DNA of 64,000 nt from Nematostella vectensis (lineage: Eukaryota > Cnidaria > Anthozoa > Actiniaria > Edwardsiidae), in assembly GCF_932526225.1 (NCBI RefSeq), contig NC_064045.1:13758442-13822441 (forward strand), read 5' to 3'. Within the stretch, counting starts at the first letter, position 1. Every line of letters begins with the position of its first letter. Positions 46,261-58,805 of the stretch are shown piece by piece. Under the pieces are notes generated by a model, which was given only the letters and a program-made list of their open reading frames with translations, was not told the origin of the DNA and ran no database searches. A program made the position numbers and the translations under genes.

Positions 46261-49200
46261 CTAATGTGCGTTGTTGAATGACTTGTTTTTTGGAGACGAC
46301 GAACCGTTGGAAGAGCCAAAATATGACTCGTGCACTTCTTGTATTTTCTTCACCCATTCTACCGCGTGCCCTTTGGCGTCCTCTAGGTAGTACGTGCGAT
46401 GAGGCTAGGGAATAAGGAGATATTAGTGTGAACGCGCCATAAAAATGTCTAATTGGTGTGTGCTAGCCTGTACAGAAAATGCGTCCGCTAAATTGAGGCT
46501 GAAACAAAAACAATTTTGTTTAAACGCGCCATTAAATTGTCTAATTGGTGTGTGCTAGCCTGTACAGAAAATGCGTCCTCTAGATAGCACATGCGATTAG
46601 GCTAGGGAACAAGGTAATATACCGTGTGGAATTAAAGCGTCTAATAGGGGACTTGAGTAGTCCAGACCTGGGACTCTCTTTGCGCTCGACATTCTGGCTT
46701 TCACGCGAGCCATTAAGCCTTTCTGAAAAAATGTTTCTGGCTTCATTCGTTAGTGCGAAATAGTCTGCTTTTTGTTATTGTTATTTTGCCGCCAAAAGCC
46801 GGAGCGCGAGCGAGTTTGCCATCCAAGGCGTCACGTGATCGCGCAAGCCGCCTATTGGTGTGTGGTAGCCTGTACAGAAAATGCGTCCGCTGAATTGTTG
46901 GAGCTGAAACAAAAACAATGCTGTGTAAACGCGCCATTAAATATCTTATAGGTGTGTGGTAGCCTGTACAGAAGATGCGTCCTCTAGGTAGTACGTGCGA
47001 TGAGGCTAGGAATAAGGAAATATACCGTGTGAACGCGCCATTAAAACGTCTAATTGGTGTAAGGTAGGTAGCCTGTATACATAGAAAACGCAGCCTAAAA
47101 TTAGTAAATGCAATGAGGCTACAGAAGATGTTTCATTACTGAATGAAGACAACTTTAGCTTGCTCCCAGAGTAGTATATAGGGAACGGGTTAAGACGGTT
47201 TTTTTCATTGACGCGGGAGAGCAATATAAATATTAGCAATCTGGCTAAGTCGAGTTTTTTTTTTTTTAAAGTTTACAAAACTGGAGTAGGATTGCAGTTT
47301 CTTAAGGAATTTTACATAAGAATCTTTCCTATCGCAAGAGGTTATTCTACTTACCGTGTGAACAAAGAATATTTTGAAGTTTTTTGCTTCGGGTCTTAAA
47401 TCCTTTGTCCTGCGAAAAATGCCATATGGAATTGGTAAGAAATATCACAGTGATAAGCATATAAAAAAGCGTCGCGTAAACATCGCAAATATTGTCCGGG
47501 AAAACGCTACACAGCAGGGCAGGGCCAAGCTATACTAAAACACTCGTAGTGATATACAATTACACATTAATTTCGTAATAAATGTTTTTTTTCCTGGTGC
47601 AATATATATTTTTCAGAGTGGGCTGAAAATACAAACTCAGTTAAAACATCGGAAAGGTGACTCACTCCTATCACACTCAGTTCTTTAGTGGACCTTTCTG
47701 ACGACAAACGGTCCACACACCCACCCAACCATCCCCCTGGATCCGCCCTTGTACCCCCCTACCGCGTAGGTCGCTATCTTAGACACCATTCTTCTAGGCA
47801 AACCTGTTTCACAGAACGGCTTAGTCCACTGCTCAATGTTTCCTTATCTTAATTTAGTCTGAGCTGAGTAATAGCTACATTTCACATACCAAGGTATCTC
47901 CCCCTTAAGATCCATGTCCACTGGGTCGACATAGTACAGGCGAGGGCCTTCCGTGAGGATCAGCTGGCGCCGGCGAGCAAACAGACCCTGCATAATACAA
48001 AGGAGTACAGCATTAAAAGAGTGACCCCAGCATAAAAAAACTATTCAGGTTTGTTAAGTGACATTTTATGTCTTTTTGCTCGACAAATTCCCGGAATAAT
48101 GAGTTAATACCCTTCTAGCTAAGTGGTATGAAGTAAAGTCAATACTATGCCTATGAGATATTGCTTTCATTGTTTTAGCAACGTGATGTAATCCTGGTAG
48201 AAGTAGAATACCGTAACGCCTGTTGTTAAGAATAAAGTAATAATTCTTGATAAATTCTTGATAATGATAAAGGTCACAATTCACCTTTATCATTGTGTTG
48301 CGCTAATAAGAAAAGCTGCCCATCCTCAGAAAACCTAGCTGAGCATCAGTGAAACAAATCATCTTTTACCTTCCGCTTATCGACAACCCCTGTCTTCAGA
48401 ATAAGATTATTATTCACAAACTGGTGCCTGGAAAAAACAAACAGAAGAGTTTATGGGGTGAAAGTAAACCAAAATGCTTGATCCAAGTTCGCTAGCAAGC
48501 GCTTTACCTACCTGCAGTTTTTGTTATTCTTAAATAACGAAAAGACACGATAATACCCAATACAGTATGTCTTAAGAATCCCCGGTCAGCGTCATCTTCT
48601 TCCCCTTCCACATTTTCTACCAATACTCACCATTTATACTCTAACCTGTGTGGCTAAGCCTTTCTTGGCGCTCTTTTAATCCCCAACCCCTTCGTCCCCC
48701 CGCCCAACCTGATCACCCTTCCTTGGCTACCATTGTTGACTCACCATTTAGACTTTTTGGCCTGTGTGGCTAGTCTTTCTTGGCGCTCTTTTAATCCCCA
48801 ACCCCTTTGTCCCCCCGCCCAACCCGATCACCCTTCCTTGGCTACCATTGTTGACTCACCATTTAGACTTTTTGGCCTGTGTGGCTAGTCTTTCTTGACG
48901 CTTTCTTTCCCAACCCCCCTCCCCTCCCATCACACCCAACTTCTCCCTCTTCCTCTGATACCATCATTGACTCACCATTTAGACTCTCTGGCCTGTATGG
49001 CTAGTCTTTCTTGGCGCTCTTTCACCCAACCACTCCTCCCCTCCCATCCCACCCTAGCTCCCCCCTTCCTCTGCTACCATCTTGCCTCACCATTTTGACT
49101 CTCAGGCCTGTGTGGCTAGTCTTTCTTGGCGCTCTTTTGCCATACCCCCCTTCTCTCCCCTCCCATCTCACCCTAGCTCCCCCCTTCCTCTGATACCATC

Positions 49201-52200
49201 ATTGCCTCACCATTTAGACTCTTTGGCCTGTGTGGCTAGTCTTTCTTGGCGCTCTTCCTCAGAAATCCCAGGTGCAGTTCGGGTGATGGGTGGTCTGTGG
49301 TCCTCATCTGATAATCCAAACCTTGCGAGAATGGTGTCATCAAAACCATCGTTACTATCAAAAGTATCAACCTTTAAAAAAAACACACACAAGTTGCAGT
49401 TCGGGGATGCTTAGATTTGAAACATGGCCCTTACTAACAGATGGAGGTGGATCCTTATCTAATAAAGGGTGCAATATAAAACATTTTTCATAGAAATTCT
49501 ACCTTATATTTGCTGCGTAGTTCCTCTTCAGTGCTACTGGTGGGCGGAAGGTATGGTAGCAGTTCTGGAGCTTTAGACTCTGGTAGCCCATCCCAGTCAA
49601 CACCTGAGTAAAAAAAATACAGTAAAGAGAGTGGTGTTCACACTTCTAGAAACACCTGTAAAAATTGAACAGAAAGTAAAGTATTTTTCTGCCTGAAAAA
49701 TTGGTTAATTCAAATAACTATTGAAAAATATCTTTCCTGTCATTATCTTCTTTTAATCTATCGAGTCCAGGGTGTGTCTTAGACATGGGCTGTTACATTA
49801 AACAGTGCTGTCATTATTATGTACCTTCATAAAACTGATGTTTCTTTAATTCTGAAAAACCTCCGCATTCTTCACAACCTAGACGTTTGGTTGGATCTAA
49901 AATCTGTAATTATAGGGAATACACATTATAAAGTAAGAAAAAGGGGTCATATCATGAGTTTTCCATGGGTAACTGTCGATGCATCTTATTCTTGAATTTG
50001 GTAAATGAAGTATAAAACTTTGTTTTAGTTTTTTCTCACATGATTGTCTTCCAATTTGGAATGAGAACAATAACAAAGGAATGACTGGCTAACGCTCTTT
50101 ATGTTAAATGTACAACCTGATGTTATCATTACCCCTTTAAACCTTCTCAATCTCATCCTCCCTCTACCAATGCTAAATCAAATTATACTACATTAACTCA
50201 CTAGAAGTTGCTCTACAAGGTCTTTGGGAATTTCAGGAAAGCCACTTGGGAAGGAATAGTCATTCTTGATAATTTTCTGAAATATCTGATACTCATTTCT
50301 GTTGAAGATACATAAATTTACGGTAATACTTCAGTATTCAGTAATCTTTCACAAAGAATTTTGGAACTACAGTACCATAATACTGGAATAATTTTGTTAG
50401 CAAATAACAAATAAAAACAACAACAAAGGCGTGGCTGACAAGCTTTCTTTTATTCCACTGAATTTCATTGTGCACCCAAATCTGTGCAAGAGTACCCACT
50501 GATTTTTTTAAAAAGATCTCAATACCCATTTCTCATTTCAAAATGTTCATATCATTATTTCATATTTAAGTGTTGAGGTTTTCATTATGTGATTTGCTTC
50601 TAAAAGTATTTTAAAATATGCCAGTGATTTGAGCAATGCTTGGCCAAAAATGTTGTAACTAACACTCCAACACATGCATTGTCTAATTGTCATGGAGATC
50701 TGACAAAATAAATAATTCTGTAAGCTTTGAATTATTTTCTCAGGTTTCCATCAACATTGTTGTATGTGTGTTGAAGCACAGAGTTTTTTTTACTAAGTGT
50801 TAAATGTTAAGATTTGCTTAGTTCAAATTACTTGAACCTCAAAAACAGTCTGTTTAAAATGCTGGGATTTCTCTTTATTAAAAGTTAGACTCAGTGCTTA
50901 TCACGTACCCTGCTCTGTATGGTGTGAGTCCAGAGAGAAGCTGATAGATTATGCATCCTAGGGCCCAGATGTCAGAGCTGGAAATTTCAAAATATTGTAA
51001 TTATCTTACAGTTTGCATCGACAACTATGAACATGTAAGAGCATCAAAGTATCACAAATTTGACACCTGTCCTCATTGTTTCTTCATCAGATCTCGAATG
51101 TTTGTGTTGTCATAACATTTGTTTCTGTGAACCTTCTGATCAGCCACAAACTGACTGTTCGAGATATTATTTTCTACTAACATTTTTTTGAGAGAGTCGA
51201 TGTATTAAATATTTCGTCTACAAAGAAAAGAATGAAGAAATGTCTTCATCATTGTTTCTTTAGGATCCTCGAATTTGAGTGATCATTCTTAAACCTTCGC
51301 ATTCGCTAAAAGTGTGAGCGGTATGATTTCTGAGAGTGGCATAGTTCTTGATTGGCTCATTAAAAGTGTGAGTCTTGATTCTCGAGTGGTGAGAGTGCTA
51401 ATGAGGACTCGACACTCACGAGTGGAGGTTATGTTACTCTAGAGCTGTACTGTATATACATCACCACAACATGCTCCTGATTCCTGTTTATGTTTGTTAC
51501 ACAAAGTAGAGTGTGGAGTGGCCTACCTTTTGCATGCTCGCTTATCAGTAAGAAGTTCAGGAGATACATACTGTGCCGTGCCAACAAAGGAATTCCTCCC
51601 TGGTACACAAAACAAATATCCTTTCTCATGACTACGTGCTTTTATAATAATAGTAACAGTGAAACACTCTTACAACACAATCAAGACTACGGTATTATTC
51701 TTTAATACTGATTGAAAACTTTTCTGAAAACTTTGAATTTTTGGCGTGGGTAGCATCACAAAAACCTCAGAAATGTGCTACCATCTAAAGTAGAAATCAT
51801 AAATTTTTTGGTGCAACTTAAATTATGATTTTAATAGGAAGTGGCCAGGCTCTAAAAGTGCTCCATGTAATTTACCTTTGTTTTTCTCTTCATCTTTATT
51901 AAGAATCTTTGCTGTCCCAAAGTCGGTGATTTTTATATGCATGTTCTCATCGAGAAGAATGTTTTCAGGCTTTAAATCCCTACACAAACAGATATATGTT
52001 GTGAGTGATATCATCATCACCATCATCATTATCAACATTATCATCACTGCAGTCATTATTGTTGTTGTCATTGCTGTTACATTATGTCAGTCTTTGTCAT
52101 CAAAATTATCAACATCATTGTAGTTTCATCATCATTGTTTACCTGTCTATTACCAAGGTTTACCTGTGTATTATCTGTAAACCATGTAAGTGCTCCAGAG

Positions 52201-55200
52201 CAGAGATTATTTCAGCCGAGTAGAACTGTGTACACTTCTCATCAAATGAACCAAGCTACAGTATACAAAACAATACAGTTTAAAAAACTTGTGGATTTTT
52301 GTTTCAACAGCAAATCAACCCCTTTTCTACTAAGTATGTATCCTATTACAGTAGGCATATAAAAATTATTTTGAATCTGTTTATAAACATGGGTGGCAGA
52401 TTATTAAAGTATATGTAGCAAGCAACAAGAGAGAATAGAGTAAAGTTGTTAATAAAATGTTATAGTAGCCGCTAACACATGTACTGTACTTAATGAGATT
52501 GAAACAATTTTAAAACTAAGATAGAAAATTAAGTTGAGTTGTTCATCCTTTACAGCTTAGCGCATAATTGCTTTAGTTGCAGGGTCTTCTAGTGTATCTT
52601 AATCCTGAATAATGTGGTTGGCACTATAGACTTACTCTTGTAATGTATGGAAGAAGCTCACCCTTTTTGGCATAACTTAGGCCAAAGTCTAGTGAAAAGT
52701 CAAGGTACAACCGTTTTTTTGTGTACATGTTACATACATATCTACCATACATATCTATATGTACATATCTACCAGATGGGAGGGTGATATTGAGAGAACT
52801 GTGATTGAGGTCAGCATTTCCAGACTAAGGTCCCAGTTTTTTTTTCAATCTAGTCTGGTATGAAAGCAGGTATCTTATTTAAATTATCTTTTATTTTTAG
52901 ACTTTCAAATGAGATAGGAGAAGATACATATACACCCTATAAGAACAAATCAAAATTTATTTTTAAAAAATCGGGTGGAAAATAACACATGCTGGGATGC
53001 ATCAACAGCTTGATTATATTAAATGAACTTTAGATTTGAGGAAAACCTCCCAATTTTCTTTGGTACAAATTTCTCAAGAGATTTTCAGTGCGTCAGTCTT
53101 TTGCTCAAGGTAAGATTTTATGCAAAAGATATAAGCAGAAAAATATGTGCTTATTTTCTTTTTGTTTCTTTTTTGCTCATGTAATTATTTATTTGAAAGG
53201 ATACATAATTTATCTCTGTCTTGGAATGTGAAGTAGAGTATAACAAAAAACGGGTGGTTGAGGCGACTTAGGACTTCCTTCTCTCTTGACACCTGGGCAA
53301 CTTTCTTCTCTTTTTGAATGTGTCTCTTTTCCAATACTTTGACTGAAAAAGTAAAGAGTACAACATGCAAAGGGATTAATGAATTTCCAATAAAAACAAA
53401 TTGGAAAAACAATGCGGGGAAGTACAGTATCGTTTGAAAGTTTCACACATTTGTGTTAACCTACTTGCATATTCCTTTCCTGTACTTATTTCTTGAGCAA
53501 CATACACCTAATAACAATAATAAATATTAATTCAATATCCATTCAAGTAAAGCACCCTACACCTACACCCCTTGGAGTGGGGTGGGGCTAAGAGAGGCTT
53601 ATTTCAAAATCATTTCAGTTTGTGACACTAAGCATTTTGGCCTCTGTAGTAGACCCATTGTAAAAAGGTTCCAAATGCCATAAACATTGGAAACAGACCA
53701 TATTTGATAATTTCATATATCAAACATGCATAACTAAAGATAAATAAATGCGATCCCTGATAACTTACAGTAGAGTAGGAACCTTCTCCAAGTAACTTGC
53801 CAAACCTAAAGTCTGATGTTTTCTTCTTTTTAGGAACAAGGGAATCTGTAACTTGTGTAGGAGAAGGATCTGATGGGGCAGGCTGTGCAATTGAAAAAAA
53901 TGTTATAGCAATATTTTTAGCATGGTATATAACCAGTATCAATAGAAATTTAAAGGGGAAAATTTAAATGTGCTCTATCATAATTTTAGAAATCTTGAAA
54001 AAAGTTAAAACTTCCAAAAAATATATTCAGTTGTCGCATAAATCATACAATATTATAGGATTCTTGTAATATTTTTGGGAGTGAGGGGAAATAAAATAAT
54101 CTTAATTAATCAAGTGGACCTTCCCGTCAAATGTTTGAAACCCCTCCCTGGACCACTCTGATAACACTACCATGGGGGCTTGGGAACAAATGTCAGTTGC
54201 TGGTTTGAGACTCTTTCTCTTCTGTAGCAAGTAATTTCATGTATCAGCATGTGGCAAGTTGCATGCCGAAATGTGCGAAAACAAATACAAATGATGACTA
54301 ACGCCAGATGAAGATAATTTATTTTTCCATTTTTTTGGTAACTGATATTTTCATAGTTATTAAAACCAATGTACTCAATGAAATGTTACTGGCTTTGAAA
54401 GATAAAGGCTTATTTCAGATGACTTGTTGTCTGGTAGTTGCCTATAGTTTGCATTATGTGACGGCAGTTTTGTTCCATGGGGGTGGGGGCTTTGTTTTGT
54501 ACAGAGTCAAAGTCTTATTCCCCATCCTTCCCCGGGATCATAGGGGTGGGGGTTTTAATTAACTAGTGCATTGTATTTTATCAGCCATTTTAATTAATTC
54601 ATTTGAAACATACACTTTTATAGTATGAGGAATTTTGTTACCATGATTTTAGATTTGGGTGCATAAACGTTTTCTCTGGCGATTACTTGGCCTTTAAGTG
54701 TGTAATTATTTTAACACAAGGCTCCAGTAGAAAAGATAGACTACAGTGACAGTAAAAAATTCAATTTCTAAAGGTCCTGTCACACATAAACTTTTCGGCT
54801 TTACTTGTCTTGCCAAGAAATTGTTGCAGGATGCACACGCCCTCTCACATGTGAAGTTCTACTTTTCGTGCGACCTTGAGAAATGCAAGGGGTGTCACAT
54901 GCCAAAAAATATGCGTGCGACTCGCAAATATTTTTTTTTGCGAGACAGGTCGCAAGAGAAAAAAAAAGTGCGTGTGACAGGACCTTAACATTGTTAGGGC
55001 TGGCTTTTTATATCGGAACCTTTCAAAACCTTTCAAAAGCTAATAATGCACCCAGGTATATTTTCACCCTGAGCAGATTTGATTCCAATAGATATACTAT
55101 GTTTACTATGATAAGTGAAACTGAAAAAAATACTACTGATAAAAACAAATAAGTATTAAGTAAGTAAGTTAAACAAAGAAGGAAACAAAAAGTTTGACAT

Positions 55201-55500
55201 TAAACTTATCAGCACCGCATCATTTTTGCAGCTATAGCGTAAGTTTATGCAAAAAAGCTTCGCCGATTTATTAGTTCAATCATCTAAAACATCTACCGCT
55301 AAACTATTACGATAACGTTCAGGATTCACATTATCTGAAGTATTTCATTAGTGAAATTCTCTCAAGTCTAACATTCACAAAGGAAGACTCGTATGAGTCG
55401 CCGGTCGTAGTTTCTAGACACAATTTTAAGGGCTTTGATGAATAAAATATCTCTAACAGTCCCCAAGTCTATGGGTATACTTTACCTCTTTAGTTGCCAT
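46261..55500 (-). CDS. PDPK1: 3-phosphoinositide-dependent protein kinase 1, about seventeen exons
   Basis: AGC kinase that phosphorylates the activation loop of AKT, S6K and others, brought to membranes by its PH domain. Exons, high to low: 55500-55486 (tentative, MATKE), 53882-53769, 53507-53465, 53342-53205, 52688-52636, 52255-52164, 51979-51876, 51599-51527, 50977-50909, 50298-50202, 49903-49825, 49603-49503, 49371-49211, 48427-48370, 47987-47890, 47409-47355, 46404-46261; 497 residues (human 556). Seen: glycine loop [12 protein letters not shown] lysine (about 59), HRDLKPEN (Asp153), DFG (171-173), activation loop [12 protein letters not shown] with the regulatory Ser (about 190). The PIF-pocket region is kept ([20 protein letters not shown]). 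The PH domain (about 380-480) keeps the phosphoinositide-binding [13 protein letters not shown]. The 5-residue first exon is the weakest part. Two borders lie in tandem repeats. Confidence 0.94.
46366..47110 (-). repeat. Duplicated PDPK1 last-exon acceptor region
   Basis: The start of the last exon with its acceptor (minus strand CCTAG|CCTCATCGCACGTAC, CTAGAGGACGC) recurs at about 46570-46612 and 46970-47015. A linked block (TAATTGGTGTGTGCTAGCCT, GTACAGAAAATGCGTCC, and AACGCGCCATTAAA) recurs five or six times between 46420 and 47090. Spliced from the copy at about 47005, the frame would read [19 protein letters not shown] then stop; the copy at about 46601 gives a slightly longer dead-end tail. 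Confidence 0.7.
48625..49260 (-). repeat. About 115-bp repeat duplicating a PDPK1 donor site, six copies
   Basis: Each copy holds the last 40 or so coding bases of the exon at 49371-49211 (minus strand AGCGCCAAGAAAGACTAGCC, ACACAGGCCAAAGAGTCTAA) plus the donor ATG|GTGAG and a pyrimidine/purine-biased spacer. The true border is at 49211; intronic copies lie near 49090, 48978, 48862, 48743 and 48628, increasingly diverged. Reading past the true donor gives TGG TGA, an immediate stop, so only that donor keeps the PH domain. Confidence 0.85.
54771..54986. mobile_element. MITE in PDPK1 first intron
   Basis: Perfect 15-base terminal inverted repeats AAGGTCCTGTCACAC and GTGTGACAGGACCTT enclose about 216 bases. 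Internally GCACACGC/GCGTGCGAC-type words are repeated in both directions. There is no coding capacity. Confidence 0.75.
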
Positions 55501-57114
55501 TTGTTGGTCGTGTTATTCCATGTTAAAAATCTAGAGGAAATAATCGGAAATCTACGAGTTTGTGGTATTTTGAAACAGAGGGAAAGGAGGTACAACTACT
55601 GCGCATGCTCCAACAAGCCGCTGCACGTCTCCTGCTAAGTAGATTCGCTGGGTACCCTGTGGTACACTAAGTACGAAGAAAGTTTCTATCTTCTATTGCT
55701 GTTATTATAAGCCTCAAATTCCTGTCACTACACGGCTTCAGGCCCGTAGCCAGGATTTTGAACGGGGGGGGGGGGGTTATTTACCCATTAAGCGGACCAT
55801 TTTCTCTTAGGTAGATCATCCCAGCTTGCAGTGGTCCTCAATTTTGCTTCATCAGGGCACACCTTCAAGTCGTGTGGGGTGGTTCTTCCGAACCCCCCTG
55901 GCTACGGGCCTTTACTTGGACGTGTTCTTTTATTGAAGAATCTCATACCCCTCCCCCCCAGCCCAGCATAAATATGATTTCCTCTCAAACGTAAAAAGGC
56001 AGGCTCCTGTGCAAAATGTCTTTGAAGACAGTGAAGTCAAACTCTTAATATTGGACACTGTGGTATGGTTAATTTGCTCAATTTTTAGAGACCCGAGGGC
56101 TAACCGTTCATGCACTGATACTATAACACAGGTTAATGGGCATGCTGTCCCCCCAACACCAGTTTTCTTAATAGATCTGTATTATGCCTCTTCCCTCTCT
56201 CATCCCCACCCCTATGAGGCACTTACACAGGGGGGTGCGCAAGCACCTCCCCTTTGCGGCCAAAAAGTGGGTCATTCCTTATTGAGGAATCTTCTATTAC
56301 TATGCTTTTTCCATATTTTTTGACTGCGCACCCCCTTCAGCCAATCCTGGAAGTGCACCTGTCTTATCCGATTGACCACAAGGCTACTGTTCTGTGAATG
56401 AACCACAGCCCCTCAACCAATGGGAAGTAAGGGTGGCTACCTTCCCCCGCAGATATACTTTCCTAGGTCAAGCACAGGAATGATAGCCTGTGTTCCCCCT
56501 AACTAAAGCCTTTTGAGCACAAAGACAAATGTGGCATAAGGGATAATATGTCAAACACAAGCAAAAGCATATAAAAATCGAGCAGTTGCTAGTCTGTCCT
56601 AGTGAGAACCAAGCATTTTTGGGGGCATATTGAGGGAGGGATGGGGAGCCAACTCTAACTATACCCAAAAACATTTTGCACCAACAACCCATTGTGAAAA
56701 TGAGATAGCAAGCACAAACAAAAAAATAAATGGTATTCCATAGTCGTAGCAATTCTCAAATTATTGGGGAGGGGGGCACGATACAGAAAATTTAAAAAAA
56801 AATCATGGAGGGGGCACAGCCACGCTCCTACTGGTCATTTCCTTAAAATTTTTGAAAATACTGGGGGGGGGGGGCACGTGTCCTCAGTGCCTCACCCCCT
56901 GCTACGTCACTGTATTCTAGTATGTGAGCACAAGCAAGAAATCATTGTCTTAATATTTTTAAGCACATCTAAATTTACAGAAGCTTGGCTTATAAGATGC
57001 TTCACTTTCCCTCTGCAAGTGTATGATAAATCAAGGCGCATATATCCTTTTTCTATATAATACCTATATGACTGTGCAGCCCCCCCCCCCCTTGCCTCTC
57101 TACATCCCTCAAGG
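55501..57114. other. PDPK1 upstream region with MITE remnants
   Basis: This must contain the PDPK1 promoter if exon 1 is correctly placed at 55500. Otherwise it holds inverted-repeat debris: an element at 55741-55910, a probable one at about 56226-56342 (GGGGGGTGCGCAA and TTGACTGCGCACCCCC), and G-rich fragments near 56765-56885. No gene recognised. Confidence 0.45.
55741..55910. mobile_element. MITE with GGCCCGTAGCCAGG termini
   Basis: Terminal inverted repeats GGCCCGTAGCCAGG and CCTGGCTACGGGCC are exact over 14 bases. A run of about twelve G follows the left end. A clear target duplication is not seen. It resembles the element at 14478-14634 in its TAGCCAGG core. Confidence 0.7.
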
Positions 57115-57798
57115 TTAACTCTCAAGGTCTTGTGGCCAATTGAACTTCTCCACCACATTAACACCAGCTTTCCTCATGCCCTGAACCGCAAGATCGACAG
57201 GTGAAATCATCTCTACACCAGGCACCTTACACATGTTACAGTCGGATAAATAACTGTTATTATACAAATTTCTTTGATCAAGGTATCTTGCTAAGCATTC
57301 CGGGCATCGCTTCTTATAGTTTTCTTTTCTTGCACCACAAAGTGAGAGATCCACTACAACTCGAAGACCACTATTTTGGAAAGATTTCTGAGTCAAACAT
57401 GAACTTACTCGAACACAGCTTGTAATCGTACAACCACCGATAACAAGCGTTTTAATTTCAGAGTCGAGTAATTCCTGTATCCATCCGGGGAACCCCTCAC
57501 TGTGCATTGCAGAGGTTGAAAGTTTAATAAAGAACGCTATCTGCTCACCACGAACAGCCTCAGATACACTGTCATCAAGCTCAAAGTCTCGACCTCGAAA
57601 CGGCGTTCGCGTCATTCGGATAGGTAATTTCTTGAGATCGAGGCGTGAGAGAAGTCTTGCACATTCTTCAAAAGCCTGTTTCAAAGGTAATACCTCACTG
57701 TCACTTATTCCCGCCCGCCAAGAGCCCTCTGTGAAGGCTTTCTGGACATCAATTAAAAGAAGTGCCACTGAAGGTCGCGCGACGGGACGCACGGCCAT
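57115..57798 (-). CDS. Isochorismatase-like cysteine hydrolase, intronless
   Basis: Small alpha/beta hydrolase of the isochorismatase/nicotinamidase superfamily, 227 residues in one exon. The family triad is visible: Asp17 in LLLIDVQKAF, Lys92 in FFIKLSTSAM and Cys128 in GGCTITSCVRVSS. The substrate is unknown; members hydrolyse isochorismate, nicotinamide, ureidoacrylate or related amides. An unusual C-terminal segment has two CxxC pairs (Cys165/168 in CPEC and Cys187/190 in CNMC), a spacing that could hold a zinc ion and that I do not associate with typical family members. Every other complete host gene here has at least nine exons, so the lack of introns suggests retroposition or gene transfer (inference). 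The ATG lies in CGCACGGCCATTTTGG on the + strand. Confidence 0.87.
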   Translation of the reverse strand: MAVRPVARPSVALLLIDVQKAFTEGSWRAGISDSEVLPLKQAFEECARLLSRLDLKKLPIRMTRTPFRGRDFELDDSVSEAVRGEQIAFFIKLSTSAMHSEGFPGWIQELLDSEIKTLVIGGCTITSCVRVSSCLTQKSFQNSGLRVVVDLSLCGARKENYKKRCPECLARYLDQRNLYNNSYLSDCNMCKVPGVEMISPVDLAVQGMRKAGVNVVEKFNWPQDLES

Positions 57799-58805
57799 TT
57801 TGGAAAGTTTTGTGTTGGAGGGGAGGGGGTGTTCCTATCGCGCAAAGAGTTGTGGGGGAAAAAGCTTTTCCCCCTTTTCGCGAGTTGTGTTTAGCGCCGT
57901 GACAACCGATAGTTATAACAGTGCAGAAGTACAGAAATGAATTTTGCGGGAAAATGATTGGTTGAAATAAAATGACTTTTTTTTTCTTTCTCCAGCAACG
58001 CCATCCAGAGAAAAGGAAAGATAGAAAATTCAGGGCTTGAGGCAAAGAGATATGCTTTCTTTTTTGTTCCAAGCCTGTTTGCCCCAAATCTAACTTCTTA
58101 TTACTTATCTAGGTAACTGAAGTCCCATTCCCTTTAACCCAAATTCCGTTTTCCCGGCGTAAGGAAATATCCAGTTCCCGTTTTACCCTTTTAGAAAGCT
58201 GGTAAGCGCTATGAACCCCAATATTAGAGATTCTGATAAACAAGACACTTGTTGCTTTGTTGTTAGTCGTGGTTTAATTCAAGATCAATTGATTAACTTG
58301 ATACATGTTCATGCATGTTGGAAGCATGCTTTTTATTTATGTATATTTACCTAAACTTTTAGGAGACCAATTTTGACAAGGTTTTCCTTTTGCTAGCATC
58401 TCCGAGCACCCTTGCGCGAAGTAAAGTGAAAACAAAATACAGTGTCGGCTGCAGGCCAGGCTGCGTAGCAAGCGTTTCTGTGGGGTTTCATCAGAAACAG
58501 AAAGCAGCGAAGAATAAAACCTTCATCCTAAAACTCTGCGCGGCCAAAAGTCAAGCCTATGAGATACAACAACTGGCGATAAAGCTAATTTAACTTGTAT
58601 TTTGCAGGCATTCCCCTATCCATAACTCACTTTAGAACAGGATAGAAAGCCTTTTGTCTTGTTATTTGTGTTTGATATTTACTTCGATTTATAACTACAA
58701 CACAGCTCTGGATGCAAATTTTAACTCGCAGTTACCTTTATTATATGCAGTGGAACACCAGATTTATATAGGTGTTATGTGGGTTAGCCCTCAATTCAGC
58801 ATTCA
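57799..58805. other. Spacer between isochorismatase-like and polycystin genes
   Basis: About 1 kb with both genes on the minus strand. It should hold the promoter of the hydrolase gene and the 3' untranslated region of the polycystin gene. No further exon, RNA gene or repeat was recognised. Confidence 0.5.
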
